Below, piece by piece: positions 51,546 through 61,500 of a stretch of 64,000 nt of DNA. Under the pieces are notes generated by a model that saw only the letters and a list, made by a program, of their open reading frames with translations, made no database searches and had not been told where the DNA came from. The stretch covers positions 496,001 through 560,000 of the forward strand of contig CAWEJL010000002.1 in assembly GCA_963809385.1 (NCBI GenBank), written 5' to 3'. Position 1 is the stretch's first letter. Every line of letters starts with the position of its first letter. Made by a program: the position numbers and the translations under genes. Source of the DNA: JAKAIY01 sp963809385 (GTDB lineage Bacteria; Chloroflexota; Ktedonobacteria; Ktedonobacterales; JADMIN01).

Positions 51546-52013
51546 ATGCGCGGCGAGGACGAGATGGCGGCGCCACCAGAGACGGCGCGGCGCTGGCGCC
51601 GCCTGATCGCCACGCCGATCCTGCTGGGGGCGCTGGCCGGGCTGGCGCTCTGCGGGCTGGGCTACCTCGCGCTCAACCTCTTCTCCGGCCATCAGCCGGA
51701 TGCGCAGCCTGCCGCCCGCGCGATCTGCGCCGACCTCACCACCCAGCGCTACGACCAACTCTACACGCTGCTCGATCCCGCGCTCCAGGCGCAGGGAACC
51801 GAGGCGCAGTTCGCCGCCAGCCAGCGCGAGCTCGACCAGCTTCAAGGCCGCGTCACCACCTGCGCCCCCGGCGCCACCACCATCTCCGGCGCCAGCGCCA
51901 GCGTCGCCTTCTCCCTCACCCGCGCTGGATCACCCCAGCCAGCCTCCGCTCTGGCCTCGCTGACCTCTGACGGGACCTCCTGGCGCATCGCCGCCTACAC
52001 CGGCGCGTTCTAA
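51546..52013 (+). CDS. Single-pass membrane protein with Cys-pair outer domain
   Basis: 155 residues from ATG 51546, with ggaggg upstream. A transmembrane helix (TPILLGALAGLALCGLGYLAL) is followed by an outer domain AICADLTTQRYDQLYTLLD, FAASQRELDQLQGRVTTC and a closing DGTSWRIAAYTGAF strand. The same C-x-L...Y...YTLL...G-x-VT-x-C pattern occurs in the membrane protein at 28087, so the two share a domain, probably with one disulfide. No enzymatic residues seen. Confidence 0.65.
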   Translation: MRGEDEMAAPPETARRWRRLIATPILLGALAGLALCGLGYLALNLFSGHQPDAQPAARAICADLTTQRYDQLYTLLDPALQAQGTEAQFAASQRELDQLQGRVTTCAPGATTISGASASVAFSLTRAGSPQPASALASLTSDGTSWRIAAYTGAF

Positions 52014-52874
52014 CGCGCCGCCACCGGTTGCGCTTCCGTGGCGCCCGCCAGCGCCATGCCCGCCGCTTCAAGCCCGTAGCCGCTCTCGATCAGCTCATTC
52101 AAGCGCTGGACAAACCGCGCGAATGGAGCCCCATCCATCACATCATGGTCCACACTCACCGTCATGCACAGGTACTGCCGGTCCGTGAGGCGTCCATCAA
52201 CGACGATTGGCCGGTCCACGATGCCACCGAGGACAATTTCGAGCGTGTAGCCCGAAGTCGGGGAAATGCCCCACCCCGCGCCTTTGGCATACATCCCCAC
52301 CGCCGTCACCATCACCGTGCCAGCGATGCGCTTCCGCATGCGCGGACGCCGCTCGAAGGTCCGCCAGAGCAGCGCGCGCAGCGGGCGTGGCAGATACGGA
52401 TACAAACGCCGTCCCGCGCATCTCCCAGGCGCCGCCAACATCCGCGGCCTGAACGTCTCGAATCTCCTGATGGATGGCACGAAACGGTTTATGGTTCGCG
52501 GCATGGATGACATAGGGGGACGCCTGCTTGCCCTGACCTGTCCGATGCTCGATCTGCACGCACACGTCCACATCATCGAACAGAACGAGACGCCTGCGAC
52601 CCAGCCGGCGCGCCTGCGCCAGCGGGTGCTCCTCGACCGCGCGCGCGACGCACGAGATGATGTAGGCGGTGAAGGAGAGCTTCTCTCCGGTCCGCGCCCT
52701 GTGCTCCCGCAGCGACTGGCGCGAAATGGCGACATCCACCTCCGTCAGCGCGTGCATCAGCGGCTTGCCCCGCGCGGCGCGCATGGAATCCACAATTGGG
52801 ACCCGCAACCAGGGAAACGAGACAATCTGGTACCCATCGCGTCTCTGTCGTTTCACAACCGGCCTCCATTCCAT
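52010..52874 (-). pseudogene. Stand-alone 2-oxoacid dehydrogenase E2-type acyltransferase, frameshifted
   Basis: From ATG 52874 the frame encodes an E2 catalytic-domain N-terminus (IVSFPWLRVPIVDSMRAARG, LTEVDVAISRQSLREHRART, LSFTAYIISCVARAVEEHP) to about 52410. The family sequence then continues one frame away: YPYLPRPLRALLWRTFERRP, TVMVTAVGMYAKGAGWGISP, and the active-site SVDHDVMDGAPFARFVQRLN (HxxxDG). No lipoyl or subunit-binding domain precedes it, so it is a lone CAT/E2-fold protein. A single-base change near 52400-52430 would restore about 288 residues. Confidence 0.7.
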
Positions 52875-53046
52875 GCGATCAGACGCCCCACGCCCCTCAA
52901 GCGCGGAGCATAAACAACGCGCGTCACATCGCTATCAACAGACGCGGATCGCGGGCCACGGCGCCATCACACCGTGTCGCTACCGCCATGACGAGGGGTA
53001 GGGAGAACGGAAGAGAAGTTCAAACCCGGTCTACGATTTGCTTCTT

Positions 53047-53113
53047 GCGAATATTCGCAGATGCGATTGCACGCAGCCGTATCTTGTTGTACAACGTCTT
53101 TGTTCGCTACAAT
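53047..53113 (+). promoter_or_regulatory. Promoter with two palindromes upstream of the NiCoT gene
   Basis: TTGTTG (53084-53089), 18-bp spacer, TACAAT (53108-53113). The perfect palindrome GTTGTACAAC (53086-53095) overlaps the -35, and TGCGAATATTCGCA (53046-53059) lies upstream. Metal-responsive control is plausible given the transporter, but the regulator is unknown. Confidence 0.5.
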
Positions 53114-53199
53114 CGGGTGTACGACATGCGGCCAGGCGGCGGGGGAGCCGCTGAAGATGGACGACCGGCCGTAGACGCGAGACAATAGGAGGATACCCG

Positions 53200-54291
<1,092 letters not shown>

Positions 54292-54319
54292 CGCGGCGGA
54301 CGAACCATCGCCGCCGCAC

Positions 54320-54904
54320 TCAACGCTCTTCGCCCGCCATGCGCTCACGCAGGCGGGCGATTGCGCGCTCGGTAACCTCCAGATCGCTCTGGAGCGACTC
54401 CTGCTTGTAGTCACGCACCAGCATTTGAAACTCCAGCAGGCGCGGACGGCGGGCGGGACGCGCGCCATACTCGCGCAACGCCCAGTCCATGTCCGCGAGC
54501 TGCTCCAGCAGCGCGGCGCGGTGGTCCTCCAGGTGGCGCAACGCCATCGCGTCCGAGGTCAGGCCGCAAAAGAAGAGTTTGGTGAGGAACTCGTCCTTGG
54601 TGAAGCGCGCGGGCGCGAGCTCGCCGAGCCAGGCGTCAAGCGCGGCGCGGCCCGCTTCGGTCAGGCGGTAGACGCGGCGGTCGGGGCGGCCCTCCTGCGG
54701 GACGATCTCAGACGAGACGAGGTCGCTGGCCGCGAGCGACTTGAGGGTGGTGTAGATCTGACTGGCGCCCGCGTTCCAGTAGGTAGCCAGCGATCGGTCG
54801 AACGCGCGCTTGATGTCATAACCTGACATGGCGCGCGCGCCCAGCAACCCCAGAATGATGTAACGCAGCGTGTTGCGTCCGCCGCGCTCCGTGATATCGC
54901 TCAT
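54320..54904 (-). CDS. PadR-family transcriptional regulator
   Basis: 194 residues from ATG 54904, which follows gcgagcggg; the frame runs on to 54982, but residues before this ATG are not family-like. The PadR winged helix shows LRYIILGLLGARAMSGYDIK, IYTTLKSLAASDLVSSEIVP and RRVYRLTEAGRAALDAWL. The C-terminal VirR-like helical region (FTKDEFLTKLFFCGL, LLEQLADMDWALREYGAR) is typical of the longer PadR group that dimerises through it. Target unknown; it converges on the NiCoT gene with a 28-bp gap. Confidence 0.88.
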   Translation of the reverse strand: MSDITERGGRNTLRYIILGLLGARAMSGYDIKRAFDRSLATYWNAGASQIYTTLKSLAASDLVSSEIVPQEGRPDRRVYRLTEAGRAALDAWLGELAPARFTKDEFLTKLFFCGLTSDAMALRHLEDHRAALLEQLADMDWALREYGARPARRPRLLEFQMLVRDYKQESLQSDLEVTERAIARLRERMAGEER

Positions 54905-55005
54905 TCCCGCTCGCACGCTCTCCCGCGCCGCCGCTCGCTGACGTAGCGGCTGGCGCGCTCCTGTCCCGGATTCCACACGCACACTCTATCACGCTGGCCG
55001 CGCGC

Positions 55006-56821
55006 TCACTCCGCAACGCGCAAGGCAATGACGCGCGGCAGGAGGTCGAGGTCGCCATTGGGGCGGATGAAGGCGTCGAGCGTGAAGATCAGATCGAGCG
55101 CCGGAAGCGCAGTCAATTGCGGGCGCAGGATGTCGCAGAGATCACCCTGGCGCGCCCAAAAGAAGATGCGGTCGGCGGTCGCGTCGCGCACGCGCAGGCG
55201 CAGGTTGCGGCCCTCCGCGCCGCTGCGCCAGCAGCCCAGCATGCGGACGCCCAGGGCAATGTAGGTGGGAGACGGGAAGCCAGGGCCAAACGGGGCTAGC
55301 GCCTGCTGCTCATGATAGATGCGCGGAACCAGCCGGTCGAGCGGCAGTCGCAGATCCACCAGCAGCGGATCGCCATCCGCCGCGCGCGCGCGCGCCAGCG
55401 TATCGCGCTGAATGGTCAGCCGCTCGCGGAGGTCATCAAGCAGGCCCTCTACCTCAGCGGTAGGCAACGTAAAGCCGGCGGCGCGGGCATGGCCGCCGAA
55501 GCGGCGGAAGACGGGCGCGCGCGCCGCCAGCGCCTCGCCCAGGTTGTAGCCGTCCGGGGCGCGCGCGGAGCCGCGCGCCTCCGCGCCGTCACGGCTGATG
55601 ACGACCGCTGGGCGCCCGTGGCGCTCCGCCAGCCGGCTGGCCACCAACCCCAATAGGCCGAAAGGCCAGCCATCGCTCGTGGCGCTGACCAGCGCGGGTG
55701 GCGCCCCGGCTTTAGCGGCGCCATCGCCCGCAAGCTGCGCCTCCACTATCCGCTGCGCGTCGAGCATGATCTCCTCAGTGACGCGCTGGCGCTCCTGATT
55801 CAATTCCTCCAACTTGGCGGACAAGCTGGCGGCGCTGGTCTCATCATCGCAGAGCAGCAGGTCGAGCGCGGTGGCCGGCTCGCCCAGGCGGGCGGCGGCG
55901 TTGAGGCGCGGAGCGATGACGTAGGTGATGTCGCGCTCGGTCATCTGCCGCCAGGCCACGCCCGCGCGCTCCAGCAGGGCGCGTAAGCCGGGGCGCGGGG
56001 CCGAGCGCAGGCGCGCCAGTCCGGCGCGGGCCAGGCCCCAGCACTCGCGTGTGAGCGGCACGATATCACCAATGATCCCGACGGCCGCCAAATCGAGCAG
56101 CTCTTCGAGCGCGGCGTCCGCCCGCTCCGGCGCCTGGTCGCGTAAGAGCGCCTCCGCCAGGCGGAAAGCGACACCCGCGCCAGAGAGATCGTCTCGCGCG
56201 GAACGTTCCGCAGAGCGCCAGGGATTGACGATCACACACTCTTCCGGGACCGCGCCGTGGATCGGGTGATGGTCGGTGATGATAACTTCCATGCCGAGCG
56301 TGCGCGCTAGAGCGACCTCCGCCACGTTGGCGGTTCCGCAGTCAGTGGTGACGATCAACTGTGCTGCCGTTACTGGCGAGCAGGCGCACAGCCTCGTCGT
56401 TGAGGCCGCGCCCGTCATCGTCGCGGCGGGGAATGTAGGGTGTGGCACGCGCGCCGAGACCGCGCAGCGCCTGCGTGAAGAGCGCGCAAGAGGTGATACC
56501 GTCGCAGTCGTGGTCGCCGTAGACGACAATCGCTTCGCCCACCGCGATCGCGCGCGCCAGCCGCTGAACAGCCTCATCCTGGCCAGGGAGCGGTCCCGTC
56601 GCGCGCCAGTCAGTATCGAGCAGGTCGCGCACGGCCTGTGCGCCGCGCGCGCCGCGATTCGCCAGCAACTGCGCCTGGAGCGGCGTAACGCCGGGGATGC
56701 TGGTCAGCTCGGCGCGCGGCAGCTCGTCCGCGATATGCGCCGCGCGCGTCAGACGCTCCAGCGCCGCGCGAGGCGCATCGAGCGCCTCATTTGACGGGGC
56801 CGCGCTCGAGTCTTCGTTCAT
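55006..56821 (-). pseudogene. recJ: Single-stranded-DNA exonuclease RecJ, interrupted by one frameshift
   Basis: Starts at ATG 56821 (gagga upstream). The first frame carries IVVYGDHDCDGITSCALFTQ (DHH motif I) and runs to LLASNGS. The frame then shifts near 56362, and the family sequence continues with AAQLIVTTDCGTANVAEVAL, EVIITDHHPIHG (DHH motif), the DHHA1 block FRRFGGHARAAGFTLP and the C-terminal OB-like domain. Apart from that one-base difference the protein (about 604 residues) is complete, with all metal-binding motifs. RecJ degrades 5' single strands in recombination and repair. A sequencing or assembly error is as likely as true loss. Confidence 0.85.
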
Positions 56822-57030
56822 ACGTTCCTCACTACTCCCACATCCATCCGCCTTCATCCTGCCCGCGATGTCCGTCGCGACGTCACATCACCCCACGAAC
56901 ATCTCCAGCCACCCAGCTCTTCCGGCGCTGAGATGCCAGTTGGCGCCGCGCATGCGCTTCGCGGTGGGTATAGCAGCGCGCGGCGCACACACATCGCCCG
57001 CCCGCGCGGGGGCGCATAACGCGCTACTGA

Positions 57031-57036
57031 TATAGT
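57031..57036 (+). promoter_or_regulatory. -10 box candidate for the small gene at 57061
   Basis: TATAGT at 57031-57036; no convincing -35. The expected start of transcription leaves a leader of about 18 nt containing ggaggc. Confidence 0.35.
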
Positions 57037-57060
57037 ACGACACGCTCACGGAGGCGCGGC

Positions 57061-57312
57061 ATGCTCTCACGCGATAGCGGCTCAAAGCATCCCCGACTAC
57101 CCGCAACGCTGGGAGGCGTGTTCACGCCGTCTGAACTGAAGCGGCTGGATGCGCTGCGCCGGGATTACACCGGACATGTCGAGCATAGCGAGTTGATGAT
57201 AGACCCGCTGCGACTGGAGTTCATGCGCTGGCTGTACGCGCAGGGCCGGCTCTCCGATCAAGTGCCCGCGCCCGGCGCGCCCACCCTCACGGAACCGCCT
57301 CCCCCCGATTGA
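57061..57312 (+). CDS. Small hypothetical protein
   Basis: 83 residues from ATG 57061, with ggagg seven bases upstream. The core FTPSELKRLDALRRDYTGHVEH, LMIDPLRLEFMRWLYAQGRL is helical and looks genuine; the C-terminus is Pro-rich (PAPGAPTLTEPPPPD). No family recognised. It sits alone between the recJ start and the convergent hemW gene. Confidence 0.6.
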   Translation: MLSRDSGSKHPRLPATLGGVFTPSELKRLDALRRDYTGHVEHSELMIDPLRLEFMRWLYAQGRLSDQVPAPGAPTLTEPPPPD

Positions 57313-57458
57313 CCAGAGCGGCGCTCAGAGAAGCGCCGCCGCCCATGCTGGCTCCTCGACCTGACGCCGCACGGGCAGTGGGACCTGGCTCCAGGAGAGT
57401 TTGGCCTCGATTCCCTGTGGGACGCATCCCCCTCCGCTTCACTCATCTTCACTCGACT

Positions 57459-58742
57459 TCACTCGTCGGGCAGGACGCGGGCGAAAATCTCGTTGCCAAC
57501 CATGCGCCCGCGCGGGGTGAGGCGCACCCACCCGGCGACCTCCTCGATCAGCCCGAGGGCGCGGAACTCCGCCAGCCGCTCGCCGTAGGTCTCCCAGAAA
57601 CCAGCGCCGTAGCGCGCGGCGAATACATCGAGGCTGACACCCTCGTTCAGCCGCAAGCCCAGCATCGCCGTCTCGCCCATCTCTAGCTCGCGGCTGATCG
57701 TCTCGCGCGTGGCGATAGCGGCGGCGGGCAGCGTCTCCCCACTCTCCTCGCCAGTCTCCCCGGCGGCGAGCGCCTCACGCACACGGGCGATGTAGGCGCG
57801 AATGGGGCGCGTCTCCGTGAAGCGCTGGCCGGCGTAGAATGAAGCCCCGCCCGCGCCCAGGCCGATCCACGGCAGATTACGCCAGTAGGTCAGGTTATGC
57901 GCGCAAGCGTGGCCTGGCCGCGCCCAGTTGGAAATTTCATACTGGATATACCCCGCGCGCGCCAGCCGCTCCTGCGCCGCCTCATACATGTCGGCGGCGG
58001 TGTCTTCGTCTACCTCGCGCTCGGCCCCGCGCTGGACCCAAGTGAAGAGTGGCGTGCCTTCCTCAACGATCAGATTGTAGAGCGAGAGGTGGTCTGGACC
58101 GAGCGCGATAGCCCGCTCCAGTGTGTCCATCCACGTCGCCTGGGACTGCCCCGGCAGCGCGAAGATGAAGTCCAGGCTGACGTTGGTGAAACCCGCCGCG
58201 CGCGCCGCCTGGAACGCGGTCTCGATCTCCTCGGGCGAGTGGATGCGGCCCATCCAGCGCAGCAGCGCGGGATCGAAGCTCTGAGCGCCCATGCTGAGGC
58301 GCGTGACGCCCGCCGCGCGCACGGCGTCAAGCTGGGAATATTCCAGCGCGCCGGGGTTGGCCTCCATCGTCACCTCAGCGTCGGGGTCGAGGACGAAGGC
58401 GGCGCGCGTGGCGTCCAGTAGCTCTGTGATCTGCGCGGCGGTCAGCAGGCTTGGCGTGCCGCCACCGAAGAACACCGTGCGGCAGCGGCGCGGCTGGCCA
58501 TCCGCCAGGCGTGCGCGGCGCCCCGCCAGAAGTATCTCGTCGCGCAGCGCGGCCACATACTCCTCGCGCAGCCCCAGCATGCCCGCATATGAGTTGAAAT
58601 CGCAGTAGTGGCACTTGGCATGGCAAAAGGGAATGTGCAGGTACAGCGAAACAGTCTCCAGCAGGGCGCGCGTCTCGCCCGCGTTGGGGAATGGGCGCGA
58701 TTCGGCGCTGCCGGGGGGAATGACGAGGGGTGGATGTGTCAC
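57459..58742 (-). CDS. hemW: HemW-type radical SAM protein
   Basis: 427 residues. The radical SAM cluster motif is FCHAKCHYCDF (CxxxCxxC) after YLHIPF. Other HemN/HemW blocks are TVFFGGGTPSLL, VTMEANPGALEYSQLDAVRA, GVTRLSMGAQSFDP, SLDFIFALPGQSQATW and YEISNWARPGHACAHNLTYW. The second metal-site residues of true coproporphyrinogen dehydrogenase HemN are absent from the N-terminus, and the CxxxCxxC ends in F, as in HemW, a heme chaperone. The 141 bp after the foldase gene carry a large hairpin. Confidence 0.88.
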   Translation of the reverse strand: MTHPPLVIPPGSAESRPFPNAGETRALLETVSLYLHIPFCHAKCHYCDFNSYAGMLGLREEYVAALRDEILLAGRRARLADGQPRRCRTVFFGGGTPSLLTAAQITELLDATRAAFVLDPDAEVTMEANPGALEYSQLDAVRAAGVTRLSMGAQSFDPALLRWMGRIHSPEEIETAFQAARAAGFTNVSLDFIFALPGQSQATWMDTLERAIALGPDHLSLYNLIVEEGTPLFTWVQRGAEREVDEDTAADMYEAAQERLARAGYIQYEISNWARPGHACAHNLTYWRNLPWIGLGAGGASFYAGQRFTETRPIRAYIARVREALAAGETGEESGETLPAAAIATRETISRELEMGETAMLGLRLNEGVSLDVFAARYGAGFWETYGERLAEFRALGLIEEVAGWVRLTPRGRMVGNEIFARVLPDE

Positions 58743-58784
58743 GATGAGCGCCGCTCCAGGTGTGGCGTTGGCGAATGCAACAGC

Positions 58785-58844
58785 ATATGCGATCAGAGGC
58801 GTCGTGGCCCGTTCGGGCTACGACGCCTCTGTATCATCGCATAT
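58785..58844. terminator. Large cruciform/terminator hairpin
   Basis: AGAGGCGTCGTGGCCC (58795-58810) pairs with the inverse at 58815-58830 with one mismatch and a 4-nt loop. An outer 9-bp stem, ATATGCGAT (58785-58793) with ATCGCATAT (58836-58844), extends it. On the plus strand it ends in tttt. It separates two minus-strand genes. Confidence 0.6.
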
Positions 58845-58883
58845 TTTCCGCTCCCATCTTACACGGGCAGGAGCGAAGCGGGA

Positions 58884-60308
58884 TCAGCCACCAGTCGGCA
58901 AGCCGCTGGCGCCAGGCAGGCCACCCGTCCCGATACCCGAGCCACCGGGCAAGCCGCTGTTGGGTGGTGGTGTGAAGGTTGGTAGCGCGCCGTTCAGGTT
59001 GGGCGCCTTCGGCAGGTTGCGGCTAGCGATCAACATCGTGGAGTTGGGCGTGCCAACTTTCGCGCCAAGCAGTGACCGCTGCATAGACAGCCAGTGCGAG
59101 AGCGCGATGTCTTGCGCGGACTTGAGCGTGGCGGCATCCACTACCCGTGAGGGATCAACCGCGACGATCTGCACGATATCAAAGGTCCCGCTAGCATCCG
59201 AAATGACCGGGCTGAGCGCGCCAACCGCGCGGCCTGGCGCGTAGGCCCAGACCTCAATGCCCGCGTCGCCTGTGCCCGGTGGAACCCAGCCAAGATCGCC
59301 ACCAACGTCTTTGCTGCCCGGATCCAGCGAGTCCTGCTTGGCAAGCGTGGCCCAGGTGGCGTCGGTCAAGCCGCCCTTGACGAGCGCGGCGCGCACGCTG
59401 GCCGCCTTGGCGGCGGTATCTGTCTCGATCTTGCGCAGATGAAGCTGGCGCGTGGGCGAGACGAGCGTGCTGACGAGGTAGGACTGCATCTTCGTGCGGC
59501 GTATCTGAATCGCCAGCGCGGTGCGGACATCGCTATCCGTCATATGGTTTGCGCTCAGGAAGCTGGCGTAGGTCTCATTCTTCGGGAAGGCCTTCTTGAA
59601 TGTGGCCAGCGCGGCGTCAACTTCCTTCGGGCTGGGGTCGAACGTCGAGGCGGGCAGATGCTTCTGTTGCTCGATCTGCTTCGCGCCCGCCAGGATAAGC
59701 TGATTATCCATAAGGTCGCTGATCGCGGTCTGCGTGATCGAGGCCTGCGAATACTTGCCCTCGTCGGACTGAATCTGCGATTGGAGGACACTATCCTCCG
59801 CAGCGGCCTGCTGATTGCCCTGCGCCACCTTATTCTGGAGCGCGTTATCCTGCGAGATCTCGTTTTGGAGCGTATTCCAGAGCGTCTGCGCCTCAACCGC
59901 CAGATTCTTGCGGTAGGTGTCCTGGGTGATGTTGGCGCCGCTCACACTGACAATGGTGGAGTTCGGGATGAAAATCGTCTCGTTGAGAACACCGTAGACC
60001 AGCGTACCAACGACGGCGAGCAGAACCAGGCCCGCGAACGAGACCAGGCCAATCCGCTGATAGCGGTGTTTCTGAGCGCGGGTAAGATTGCGCCCCCAAC
60101 CGAAGATAAGCGGCTTGCCGTCCCGCAGCCCTTCGACGCGCGCGGTCTGGCGCGAGCGATACTTCGCCGCGCTGCCCGCGGACTTCGCCGGCGTTTTCGT
60201 CGTGGGCGCTGAGGATTTCGCCGCAGCCTTGCCGGAGCCTTTGTCCGGCGCCACGCTGGATGAAGTGGAGCGTCGCTTGGGGGGACGCTGCACGGTCTGA
60301 TTACTCAT
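58884..60308 (-). CDS. Membrane-anchored parvulin-type peptidyl-prolyl isomerase (SurA/PrsA-like)
   Basis: 474 residues. A basic, Ser/Ala/Lys-rich cytoplasmic tail of about 85 residues, one transmembrane helix (IGLVSFAGLVLLAVVGTLVYG), a SurA_N-like helical region (ISDLMDNQLILAGAKQIEQQ), then a parvulin domain at about residues 290-390 (RQLHLRKIETDTAAKAASVR, WATLAKQDSLDPGSKDVGGD, LGWVPPGTGD, FDIVQIVAVDPSR). A Gly/Pro-rich tail ends it. It would help fold exported proteins outside the membrane. Transcribed toward hemW. Confidence 0.85.
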   Translation of the reverse strand: MSNQTVQRPPKRRSTSSSVAPDKGSGKAAAKSSAPTTKTPAKSAGSAAKYRSRQTARVEGLRDGKPLIFGWGRNLTRAQKHRYQRIGLVSFAGLVLLAVVGTLVYGVLNETIFIPNSTIVSVSGANITQDTYRKNLAVEAQTLWNTLQNEISQDNALQNKVAQGNQQAAAEDSVLQSQIQSDEGKYSQASITQTAISDLMDNQLILAGAKQIEQQKHLPASTFDPSPKEVDAALATFKKAFPKNETYASFLSANHMTDSDVRTALAIQIRRTKMQSYLVSTLVSPTRQLHLRKIETDTAAKAASVRAALVKGGLTDATWATLAKQDSLDPGSKDVGGDLGWVPPGTGDAGIEVWAYAPGRAVGALSPVISDASGTFDIVQIVAVDPSRVVDAATLKSAQDIALSHWLSMQRSLLGAKVGTPNSTMLIASRNLPKAPNLNGALPTFTPPPNSGLPGGSGIGTGGLPGASGLPTGG

Positions 60309-60456
60309 AGGCGCGACCGGTTCTCCGTAAAGGTGGTCCTGCGGCGAGGCGAGCCGCCCGCGCTGGGGGCGCCGGAGGATGTGGTAATCCAGCGGCGCCG
60401 TGCGTCAGGGACTCGTCTCGTCATGGTTAACGTCTGCGCTCCCGCTCAGGCCCGCG

Positions 60457-60897
60457 CTACAGGCCGCGGATTTGGGACGCGGTGTAGGGCATCAGAGCCA
60501 TGTGGCGCGCGTTCTTGAGCGCGACGCCCAGGCGGCGCTGGTGCCGGGCGCAGGTGCCTGTCTTGCGCCTTGGCTCGATTTTACCACGGTCTGAGAGGTA
60601 GCGACGCAAACGGGCTACATCCTTATAGTCAAGCTCTTTCACATGATCCACGCAGAACGCGCAGACCTTGCGACGGGAGCGGAAGTCGCGGCCACGGCCA
60701 CGGCCACCAGGACCACCAGCGCCACCGCCATCGGGGCGCCCCTGATAGCCACCCTCGGATCGCCCCTGATAGCCACCCTCGGATCGCCCCTGATAGCCGC
60801 CCTCGGATCGCCCCTGATAGCCACCCTCGGATCGACCCTGATAGCCGCCCGCTTGCGACGGGCCAGCGCCCTGGCCGCCCATTTCACGCCTCTGCAT
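60457..60897 (-). CDS. rpsR: 30S ribosomal protein S18 with repeated N-terminal extension
   Basis: 146 residues from ATG 60897, with AGGAG nine bases upstream. The C-terminal 75 residues are standard S18: FRSRRKVCAFCVDHVKELDY, KDVARLRRYLSDRGKIEPRR, KTGTCARHQRRLGVALKNAR and HMALMPYT. Before it lies a disordered extension with GGYQGRSE repeated four times, then GGYQGRPD and a GGxGGRGRGR run. Most S18 proteins are about 75-90 residues, so the extension roughly doubles it. Third gene of rpsF-ssb-rpsR; S18 pairs with S6 on the 30S platform. Confidence 0.93.
   Translation of the reverse strand: MQRREMGGQGAGPSQAGGYQGRSEGGYQGRSEGGYQGRSEGGYQGRSEGGYQGRPDGGGAGGPGGRGRGRDFRSRRKVCAFCVDHVKELDYKDVARLRRYLSDRGKIEPRRKTGTCARHQRRLGVALKNARHMALMPYTASQIRGL
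60738..60856. repeat. 24-bp tandem repeat inside rpsR
   Basis: Four units of gcccctgatagcc(a/g)ccctcggatc at 60738-60833, almost identical, and a degenerate fifth to 60856. Each encodes one GGYQGRSE octapeptide on the minus strand. 24 bp keeps the frame, so unit number could vary without breaking the gene. Confidence 0.85.
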
Positions 60898-61039
60898 ACG
60901 GAAAAACTCCTGTACGTTCGGGATTGCCGGCGCGCGCGGAGAGGTTCGGCGCGCCGGTACGTAACACATAGACGCAGGGGGCAAACGCCCCTCGCGCCGC
61001 GCGACAGTCAAGCGGGTCGCGCGCCGCATCGCCTAGCGC

Positions 61040-61444
61040 CTAGAACGGCACGTCGTCCGCCGACATATCGTCAAAGCCGCTGCCCTGCGAGCCGCCCTGG
61101 CCGCCGCCCTGAGACTGCCCCTTGGGATCCAGCATCTCCATATCGGAGGCGGTCACATCCCACACGGTGCGCTCGATACCGTCTTTATCGGTATACTTGC
61201 GCGAGTTGATGCGGCCCTCGATGTAGACCTTGGACCCCTTATGCAGGTAGTTGTTACAGGTCTCCGCGAGCTGTCTCCAGGCGACGACGTTAAACCAGGT
61301 GGTCTCCTCGCGGCGCTCGCCGCTCTCGCCGTCTTTCCAGCGACGGCTGACCGCGAGCGTGAACTTGGTAACCGCTTGACCGCTGGCCAGGTAGCTCATC
61401 TCGGGGTCTTTACCGAGATTGCCGATCAGCATGATCTTGTTCAT
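61040..61444 (-). CDS. ssb: Single-stranded-DNA-binding protein
   Basis: 134 residues. OB-fold: NKIMLIGNLGKDPEMSYLAS, VTKFTLAVSRRWKD, TTWFNVVAWRQLAETCNNYL, KGSKVYIEGRINSRKYTDKD and VWDVTASDMEMLD. A short Gly/Gln-rich linker leads to the acidic tip DDMSADDVPF, the partner-binding tail of bacterial SSB. Lies between rpsF and rpsR, a common bacterial order, 56 bp after rpsF. Confidence 0.95.
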   Translation of the reverse strand: MNKIMLIGNLGKDPEMSYLASGQAVTKFTLAVSRRWKDGESGERREETTWFNVVAWRQLAETCNNYLHKGSKVYIEGRINSRKYTDKDGIERTVWDVTASDMEMLDPKGQSQGGGQGGSQGSGFDDMSADDVPF

Positions 61445-61500
61445 CGGATGAGGTTGCCCTCCCTCTCGCCAGGCGGCGCTACAGTATGCGCGCCGCTGGC

